Shown piece after piece: positions 56,166-64,000 of a stretch of DNA of 64,000 nucleotides; the stretch's first letter is position 1, and each line of letters starts with the position of its first letter. The stretch spans positions 29,941,427 to 30,005,426 of the forward strand of contig CM055094.1 in assembly GCA_029204225.1 (NCBI GenBank), read 5' to 3'. The notes beneath the pieces are model-generated. The model searched no databases. It was not told the DNA's origin and saw only the letters and a program-made list of their open reading frames with translations. The translations under genes and the position numbers were made by a program. Source of the stretch: Diphasiastrum complanatum. Lineage: Eukaryota > Streptophyta > Lycopodiopsida > Lycopodiales > Lycopodiaceae.

Positions 56166-57010
56166 ATGTTGTTTGATCAGTTAAAACATTTCGCTCAGTT
56201 TTGGATTTTCACTCCCTGTAGCTCTTGGTGTGTGAACCAAATGCCATTCCACCTTAAAATCACCTATTCTAGGAACATTGAGTGGTGTGTCACTCATATG
56301 ATTCTTAATTATCTCTGGATATTCTGTTTTACTAAAAATCCAAAATAGAATTTCATGATTTTCTTTAAAACCTGTTTGTAACTTGTTTCGTGTCTTTCGT
56401 CCTTTGGTGAGCTGGTAAGGTGGATCCTGTTAGATTTTTTCTTGACGGTGAAGCATATTCTGTGGGAAGATCAATATGGAGTAAAACTCGTCTAAATTAT
56501 AAAAAAAAATTAATTGGAAAAGTTGGAAATGACCTTGGCACTCTTTTTGATCCATCGCACTCCAAGTTTCTTGCTTTATATGCAAAATCAAAGCTTTGCA
56601 GTTATGAGCAAAATAAGCAAAATATTTTTTCAATAGATGTGTGTTGAAATTGCAAATTTCTGAATTGCAGAAGTTTGAAATACACTTGTCGCTCCATTTG
56701 ATCCAACACACTCCGTATTTTCTGAATTTCAAGATTCACGTTGGCACTCATTGTGATCCAAAATATTCAAAGTTTCTTGCCATGATTTTCAGATCGATAA
56801 GACTGTTTTTCTTTTATGTGAAGGCTTTGAGTAGATGGAAAGAGAACTTTGATGTGCAATACGATTTGCATTTACATGAGAAGTTATGTTAGTTAATGGT
56901 AGAAAATAGAATCTTGAAATATGGACCCCACGCGTTGCGGCTATCCAACTTCCAGTTAACTACATACGTTACTAGTGAGGTCGAGCTCCATATCATCTGA
57001 GTCTGTTTCA
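56166..57010 (-). pseudogene. Module V, internally deleted copy 2
   Basis: It carries the same internal deletion as at 47.4 kb (CCTGTTTGTAACTTGTTTCG) and a further deletion near 56480. It then runs into the V-U linker and the start of module U, where it is cut at about 57085. Confidence 0.55.
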
Positions 57011-57084
57011 TCTGATGAAGCATGATGCTTCGCTCGTATCTTGGTCCTTTGTCATGATTGTTGTGTTGGGGGTGCTTGGACCAG

Positions 57085-57440
57085 TGTTATCTTAGCACAT
57101 TTGAATGTAGCTTGTGATATTATTGGTTCGATATTCTAGTAGCTTTTTTGCACCATTTAAGGTAAGAGAAAGAGAGCACAATCAAATAATGATGCAATAG
57201 GTCCTAGAAAAATGTAAATTTGTTGTTCCGGTATCTCCAATTTCTAGGAATTGGGGCATGAAGACAATCCGGCTCGAATCATGCACAGATAAATTGATGA
57301 GTGTTTGCCATCTTGTTTGCATGTATGTGATGATTTTTGTTGTTTAATTATATCGATGTCGATTGAAACTATGATAGCTTCGTGGTTGTCATTCGTATGT
57401 AGTGGGATATCTAGTCTTTTATTCATTTCTATTTTGCATC
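57085..57440 (+). repeat. Module N fragment and shared patches
   Basis: TTATCTTAGCACATTTGAAT to GAGAGCACAATC (57089-57183) is the start of module N. The patch near 57328-57395 is shared with 30591-30665. The remainder is unassigned. Confidence 0.5.
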
Positions 57441-58340
57441 TATTCAAGAAGAAGCAAATTCAAAGTCCAGCAAATCTTGGTCAAGAGGAAGAGGAGAGCT
57501 CTCATGAAGATTTTGTCATGATGCCAAGTTTCTCATCTTCAAGCATAAGAGGTGAAGACCCTTGGTGGATAGATAGTGGGGATACCTCCCACATGACAAG
57601 TAAGAGGGAGTATTTTTCAACCTTATCTACCTATGAAGGACCTATCAAGTCAATTTTTACAGCAAATAATTATGCTTGTAAGATAGAAGGAATAGGATCC
57701 ATACCTTTATGCTTGGGATTTTCAAGGAAAATCAAGATTCATGGAGTACCTTACATTTCTAGTATCACTAAGAACTTTCTTAGTGTAGGACAATTGCTTG
57801 ACAATGGTTTGATTGTGGAGTTTGCCACAAATACATGTAACATCAAGAAGGATGGCAAGATCATTGCTAAAGGCATAAGGTTTGGAAGATTGTTCAAAAT
57901 AGATGCCTATGTGGATGCTAATATTGTGATGCTAGCCAAGGAGACCAAGCTATCCAACCATATTCTACGGCACAAAAGACTTGGCCATGTCAACTCAAAA
58001 TCCATGGAGATCATGTGCAAGGAGGAGCTTGCCTCAGTACTTCCAAGATCCTTAGCAAAGTTTATATGATGTTCCAACTCTCTACAATGACAACATTTCA
58101 GTCCAACACCTTGCAACCAATCCAATCTTCAATGCAAGACCAAAACATATCGAGATCTCTCATCATTTTGTGTCAGAGAAGGTGCAATCTAAGGAGATAT
58201 CTTTGGAGCATGTGGCAAGTAGTGAATGTGTTGTTGATATCCTCACTAAACCACTTCAAAGATCTGCATTTGTGAAGTTAAGGTCAGCCCTAGGGTTGAT
58301 AGCAATTCTCTGTTATCTTCAAACTAGTTGTGAGGAGGAG
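57441..58340 (+). pseudogene. Copia remnant: protease to integrase start, fused to RNase H end
   Basis: The frame covers the end of gag, the protease (WWIDSGDTSHMTS, with Asp for the usual Ala) and the integrase zinc region (HKRLGHVNSKS). At about 58062 it jumps to the C-terminal end of RNase H (YNDNISVQHLATNPIF, then VDILTKPLQRSAF) and the purine tract. Compared with element A about 2.2 kb are deleted, including the integrase core and reverse transcriptase. It belongs to the same family as the N-gag remnants and gives their otherwise missing 3' end. Confidence 0.8.
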
Positions 58341-58866
58341 TGTTAAATTTACACAAGCTAGTTTGCATAAATTCCACTTGTAAATGACTTTGAGGCCATA
58401 ATGTGGGATGTCACACATGCCAAAAGCATAGGATACCTTATTCTAAGTCAAATTATTAACCTAGCTTTGTAATGGTACCTTTGGAATGTGTCCAAAGAGT
58501 GCATAGATAGGGTAGAAAAGAAGTAGGAGCTTAAAATAGCAGTTTCTGCATTGTTTTTGGATCTCGAGGTATCGACCCTAAATAGAGTGGATCAACTGGG
58601 TCTTTAGGTTGGATGTTAGGGTTAGGTTGTAATGATTACATAGAAGCCGTAATACGCTCAAATTCGAGCTCTACATGTATAAATATGTGATGGGATTTCC
58701 ATCCAATTATGAGCAAAATTGAGATTTTCCTTCTTGACTAGTTTGAGTCTATGATTTGACTGATGAATGCCATTGGCTTATGATTTTTTATGATCATTGA
58801 ATGAGAGTGGAGTTGCAGGTACAGTACGCAGGCAGCAGCAAGCCGTACATCCACATGTGTGAAGAG
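58341..58866 (+). repeat. 3' LTR (partial) of the N-gag copia family
   Basis: GAGGAGGAG is followed by TGTTAAATTTACACAAGCTAG, an LTR start related to that of element A. A TATA-like TATAAATATG near 58678 and CCACATGTGTGAAG at 58850-58864 are present. It is cut near 58866, where module M sequence begins. No target duplication can be defined. Confidence 0.75.
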
Positions 58867-60100
58867 TTTTGGAGATAATTCATGGAGTTCAAGCCAAGAT
58901 AAACTAGGAATCAATGCATTGATTAGTAATCTAGCTTCTAGATCTTGTTTGGATTTTAAGTAGTGCTTTCTCCATCATTTCTAGAATCAAATGAGTTTAT
59001 TTTGCTGTATTTTTATCAAAAAGAACCCCAACCTCCTACTAGTGGAAAAGTGGGTGATAAAGGGGAGTTTGCTGATGTCCTAGTTCAGGATAAATGTGGT
59101 TACAGTTGTCAAGGAAATTGTGGAAGAGGTGCCAATTGAAACTGCAATGGCTCCTTAAAAAAAACAAAAAATGTAAATGATCTTGATGATTTCTGGGAGT
59201 AATAAATTCTGTTTTATTTTAGAAAACAATTACGTTTATATTTCTTGAAATATTGTGTATTGAAATCTTTTTGATTAATTTAATATTTTTATATTTGTTC
59301 GTATCAAAAATATAGATCTAGCAGTTTTTTAATGATTTAAATATTAGCAAAACTAAAATTGCAACGAACTGTCAGGTTTTTAATATTTTAATTTTTCGTT
59401 GTGTTTTTATAGGAAGTTTTTAGAAATAGTTTCATTTGCAATCGTTTAATGTTTAAATATAAACAAAGATTTAAATATTGATTAAAATTTTGTCATAATT
59501 TAAAAAATATTTTTCTTGATACGAGAATTGTGATTTAAAACACTTTTGAAATTTTTAAAAATAAATTGAAAACTTTTGTTTTAATAAGCAAAATGATTTT
59601 TTTTAGTTATTCTAATGGTTGTGTCCAATGATTTTATTTTGAATAGTATTATTATTTCATATAAGCTAATTTGCAATTATTAACAAAAATCTATTAACAA
59701 AATTTTAGTAGGCTGATTAATTTTCTTGCACAATACAACATTTTGTTTAGCATTAAAATATCTTTATTTGAAGCATTTTAAATAAGGATATTTTTTTTAT
59801 AAAATTAAAAAAAAAAGAGACAAAAAAAAAATGGGTCTGCATGTCATTTTTTTTTTTTTGGGGTCATCGTGTTTCATGGTGAACAATCTTAGTAAATTCT
59901 CCCCTGGTGCATTCTTCCAAAATCAGATGAATGGCTTTTTTCTTTGGCTACACAAGCTCGCCAGACATGTTGTCAAGTCACACCTGCTTTTCTCTTTTTA
60001 TGCCAGCACATGATTGATTTGCTGCAAACCCTTCTGCTAAACTCCTTGCCAACTTAGGAGATGCTGAAAACATCAGAGAGATTGAACGCCTCCTCAAAAG
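58867..60100 (+). pseudogene. Module M copy 5, truncated
   Basis: It begins within the upstream exon region (GATAATTCATGGAGTTCAAG). It contains the SNEFILLYFYQKEPQPPTSG and VKEIVEEVPIETAMAP stretches, the AT-rich leader and the AKLLANLGDAE stretch, and stops at CCTCCTCAAAAG. Confidence 0.45.
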
Positions 60101-60446
60101 CTTCTGAATTCCATTTCCATGCTTAAAGAAGGAAGTGCCAACATCAAATCTTCTCCCATCAGAGTTTGTTTTCATTTCCTAAAAAGCATGCATTGCAACA
60201 TGGCAGTAAAGCGTGATATTGTGAATTTTTGTAATGTTCTGCAACATTTGCTTACATACATAGCTACACCAAATGAGAAAATTAAGGACCTAGATCCTTA
60301 AAGAGTTTTATGAGGTTGAAATTCTAGTTTTTCTACAAATCAACTTCCTCAGAAAGTTTCTTTTTGGTGGAAATGATGCTATTTATACCAAGTGTAGACT
60401 AATTTGTAATGGCAAAGATCGAGTTTGCAGCTCACCATGATTATGA
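60101..60446 (+). pseudogene. First exon-like piece of the rightward gene, second truncated copy
   Basis: ATG at 60119 gives LKEGSANIKSSPIRVCFHFL, then QHLLTYIATPNEKIKDLDP before a stop at 60299-60301. It is joined on the left to the end of module M and on the right to noncoding sequence shared with 52110-52240. Confidence 0.4.
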
Positions 60447-61226
60447 TTTTGCAAGTAGCCTATTATAAGCAAATTGTGCTGCACTTTCGTGTTATCTTAG
60501 CACATTTGAATGTAGCTTGTGATATTATTGGTTCGATATTCTAGTAGCTTTTTTGCGCCATTTAAGGTAAGAGAAAGAGAGCACAATGTTTAACGCTTGC
60601 TTCTTGTACAACCAAATTACCTTCCAATTTTTTCAAGCTTGTTTGCGGTAAAGTGTCTCACATCTCTATGGAACATATGCACAAAAGTGAATCACTTTCT
60701 ACCACGTGATGATAGTGATACATTGTGCACTAGGGAATCACATTGTTGATAAGTTGGATTCACATTTACATCATGAAGCAAAGAGTCTTGTAAGTTTCAT
60801 GTTCAAGTGGACCGGAAGCTCGCTCCAATTGATGTTGAGATTAATATATCATGCTATCTCTAGCCTAATAGCCACACACTAGATGTTTGGATCTAGAAAA
60901 TATTCACACAAAGGGACATAGGTCTACCACGTAGGTCTGCCATGTAGTTTTCAATCAATCAAAAGGAAGGTAGTTCCTTATCTTTGGTACTATAATAGCT
61001 AGTTCTTAGACTTATTGAGATCTTAGAAATTAAATTTTAGGGTCAGCCCAAAGTTTTTGACAAGTGCTCATCAAGTGAATGCAATTCTAGTCAAGATTGT
61101 GTTCAATTTTGCTTGATTTGTGAGATATTTGGATTGATTATTGCATGATGATTCAACTGATCTTGTAGGAATGATTTGAAGAGGCATATTTATGTGCATA
61201 TGATTCCTTTTGGTTCAGGTTAGGTG
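60447..61226 (+). repeat. Module N copy 3
   Basis: This is a complete copy leading directly into a gag start. It matches 26947-27716 closely, and near 61190 it shows the unoccupied target of element C. Confidence 0.65.
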
Positions 61227-61240
61227 AATCCTATATCCTT

Positions 61241-62445
61241 GTGAAGTCGAGATCAAGGAGGAGGCAGTCGAGATCAATGAATGCATATCTTTTGGATTCA
61301 CATGATAGATTGAATGCTTCTAATTATTCAATTTGGAAGCTAAGAATGGAATCAATCCTTATTTTACAAGATCTAATGGATATAGTGAGTGGCGAAGAGG
61401 ATGAGCCTATTCACCCTCAAGAAGCTACAAAATACAAAAGGAGGTGCAAGGTTGCTCTCCGTTGTATAAAATGAATGTAGCTCATGAGCTTCTTAAGGAG
61501 GTAGGTGCTTGCATCTTGGCTCAAGAATCATGGGAAACTCTTCAAAAGATATATGAATCCAAGAATACTTCAAGGTTGATATCCTTGAAGAATCAAATCC
61601 ATATGTGCTGAGAGTTAAGGACTTAAACAAAGAGCTTGCTTACATAGGAGATTCCATTAAGGAAAGTGAACTTGTTCAACCAATCTTGAATGGTTTAAGT
61701 ATGGATTTTGCTAACTTGGTACAAGGCTATGCAGTCATGGGCAAGTTGCCTTCACTTGAAGATCTCCAAGGATTCCTCATGGTCAAGGAGAGTAGGAGAA
61801 CTCACATCAAGTCAAGGATGGAGAAGCTCTCCCTCAATGATGGAGATGACAAGGCTCTTTTCATCAAGATCAAGAGAAAATACAAAGGCAAAGGTGTTGC
61901 ATTCAAGAAGAACCAAGTCAAAGCTCGAGCAAGCCAAAGAAGGATAAGTCGGAGATCAAATGCTACTTTTGTGGCAAGACGAGGCACTATGCCTCGGAGT
62001 GCTTCAAGAAGAAGCAAACTCAAAGTCAAGAAAACCTTGGTCAAGAGGAAGAGGAGAGCTCTCATGAAGATTTTGTCATGATGTCAAGTTTCTCATCTTC
62101 AAGCATAAGAGGTGAAGACCCTTGGTGGATAGATAGTGGGGCTACCTCCCACATGACAAGTAAGAGGGAGTATTTTTCAACCTTATCTACCTATGAAGGA
62201 CCTATGACGTAAATTTTTACAGCAAATAATTATGCTTATAAGATAGAAGGAATAGGATCCATACCTTTATGCTTGGGATCTTCAAGGAAGATCAAGATTG
62301 ATGGAGTGCTTTACATTTTCAGTATCACTAAGAAGTTGCTTAGTGTAGGGCAATTGCTTGACAATCGTTTGATTGTGGAGTTCGCCACAAATACATGTAA
62401 CATCAAGAAGGATGGCAAGATCATTGCTAAAGGGGTGATGATCTC
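61241..62445 (+). pseudogene. Copia gag-protease remnant, N-gag copy 3
   Basis: It has the same start, frameshift after CIK, knuckle out of frame and protease region as the 28-kb copy. The active site reads DSGATSHMTS and an in-frame TAA follows EGPMT. The shared lesions show that both copies derive from an already broken ancestor. Confidence 0.8.
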
Positions 62446-62640
62446 CACACAACCCGGCCTCACTCTTCAAAAGTGATCGGTCATCTTCTTCAGGAAGAAA
62501 TGCGAAGAAAGACCAATGGCCTGTCCATCAAAGACAAATCCATGGCCCTGTACACCAAGAAGAAAGACTATTCGAAGGGCAAGAATCAAGTGCAGCAGCA
62601 ACAGCAGAAGCCTCACACTCAAGGTGAGAATAGTGGATCG
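62446..62640 (+). pseudogene. Second copia-type gag fragment, copy 2
   Basis: It is fused after KKDGKIIAKG exactly as at 28925. Here one base is missing after LTLQK, so the following EEMRRKTNG part is in another frame. Confidence 0.5.
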
Positions 62641-63965
62641 CTGGTTCCGAGGGAGTCTCCTAAGCTTTTATCTGCTAGTATCAACTGGTCTCAAACTCGA
62701 GGACGGTGGCTCAACTGCTGCAAAGTGACATCTATCAGAAGAAGCCTAATAACGTGAAAGTTTGCTTGTTCTTGATATAGTCATGGAGGCAGTTGGAAGC
62801 AAACTGGGCCCAGTCATAAAGGTTCTCATTGTGTAGTCTAGAATCAGCCATCATGTGGAATAGTTTCATGGGGATATGCGTGATCTTGGACCTATAGCGT
62901 TGTGTATATTTCACTAGATAGGCACATGGAGCACCTAAGGGCTTATCATTTATGACCTCAATATGGTAACCATCTTTTTTTTCCATTTGTCCGCTGAGGG
63001 GTCCATGTATTTGAAGTATGCTATGGATTCAATTTTTTTGAGGGTCCTACTAACTGTGTTTGGTCCCCTAGGGAAGCCAAATGTATTGAGATCAGCTCCA
63101 GAAATAGGGATAATATAAACAAAATTTTGGTTAGGAGGTAACATGAATTGGAAAATCTGTCGGTGGGGTTATAAGCAATATGCAATCAAAATGGGCTCTG
63201 ATAGCCACTGATCAAAAGAGGAAGTTGGAACTCTATGTGGCTCAGGAAATAGTGTGCCTCCTGGTACCAAGTGTTCATCTCATAGATATCGAGGCTTTCA
63301 ATGGTGATGTCAATTCTGTCTAGAGTTGGGTCATCAGAACTGGAAGATGTTGTGGCAGACATGTTCTGGACTCGGCTGAGGACTCTGTTGAAGGTTCGGC
63401 TCTGGTAACAGACAAGTGGAGTCTCGGCTTGGTCGAATGTGGAGGGCTTTGGATTGGTCGACATTTGATGGACTCGTCTCGGTCAACTTTGTATGCAGAG
63501 TATGGACGCTCAGCTCGGTCCATAGTGAATGCAGAGTATGGGGGATCGGCTCTATGAGCAGTGTATGTAGAGTATTGCTCGGCAGTGTATGGAGACTAGA
63601 AATTTGTGGAAAAATTTGGAGCAATGTCGTTCTGATAGGATGTGGAAACGATGATGTTTCTTCGTAGTAACGTACTAGTAGCGAGCTTTCAACCCAAATC
63701 AGTGTTGAATGTGCGGCTTTGACAAGCTCCAGTAGCACTACCCCTCAGCATTTGGCTCGTGCTAGATGTGACAATTTTTGTGTAATGTAGCAGATCTCGG
63801 CAGCTTAGGGTTTTTGAAAATGGATGATGATGGCGCTCTGGATCCGTGGTGGATGTATGTAGATGGTGTCCAAGGATGCGAAGGAGTAATCAAGCATTGT
63901 CGTAGTGAATGGTAGATCGCCACTAAAAGATGGAAAATCGATCCTTTGAAGTTATAGCTTTTCAA
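62641..63965 (-). pseudogene. Module U copy 6
   Basis: This copy keeps a tyrosine codon where others have TAG (YQEAHYFLSHIEFQLP near 63240), so the Ser-rich start is joined to the next part over 92 codons (63186-63464). It supports the view that U was one continuous protein. The ATG of the divergent rightward exon appears at 63986, cut by the window end. Confidence 0.5.
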
Positions 63966-64000
63966 GGCTTCTGAATTTTATTTCCATGTCTGAAGAAGGA

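Overview
The window looks like repeat-dominated nuclear DNA of a land plant with a large genome. The evidence is Ty1/copia retrotransposons with initiator-methionine tRNA primer sites, fragments of a Ty3/gypsy element, a fragment of an IPMG/RYIDD reverse transcriptase, GT-AG introns, and long CT and poly-C tracts. I cannot name the species. The reverse transcriptase fragment resembles Penelope-like types reported from conifers and other non-flowering lineages, which is only a weak hint. I see no ordinary single-copy host gene that is clearly intact.

Three full-length copia elements stand out. Element A (1420-7445, +) has 682-bp LTRs and a GAATT target duplication, but its integrase lacks the catalytic glutamate segment. 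Elements B (8192-14052, -) and C (20013-25873, +) belong to one young family with 653-bp LTRs and an intact gag-pol of 1316 codons. They lie head to head. B has a normal AAAGA duplication. C instead carries about 30 extra bases beyond its 3' LTR and sits between 46-bp direct repeats.

The rest is a mosaic of a few reused modules, given working names here. U and V are leftward (-) coding remnants of unknown function, V with a visible intron. M is a rightward (+) exon-like remnant with an AT-rich leader. N is a leader-like noncoding block that precedes broken copia gag genes. G is a G-box (CACGTG) array ending in a TATA motif. S is a CCTACATGG-rich tandem array. A gypsy protease remnant, a poly-C block (P) and the reverse transcriptase remnant recur together. 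The modules recur as G-V-U-M(-gypsy-P-RT-S) at about 38.4, 46.7, 52.6 and 55.8 kb. The segment 1-16690 is the 41.2-45.8 kb segment with A and B inserted into it. N-gag-U at 26.9-30.6 kb is repeated at 60.4-64.0 kb. Several junctions show 4-6 bp of microhomology.

Two islands are not obviously transposon-derived. At 37564-38022 (-) there is an intronless ORF for a divergent histone H3 that combines an H3-type N-terminus (ARTKQTAR) with a CENH3-like histone fold. At 32280-33792 (+) there is a coding remnant made of two in-frame copies of a 222-codon unit of unknown function. These two, the unusual ends of element C and the modular macro-repeat are the main points of interest.
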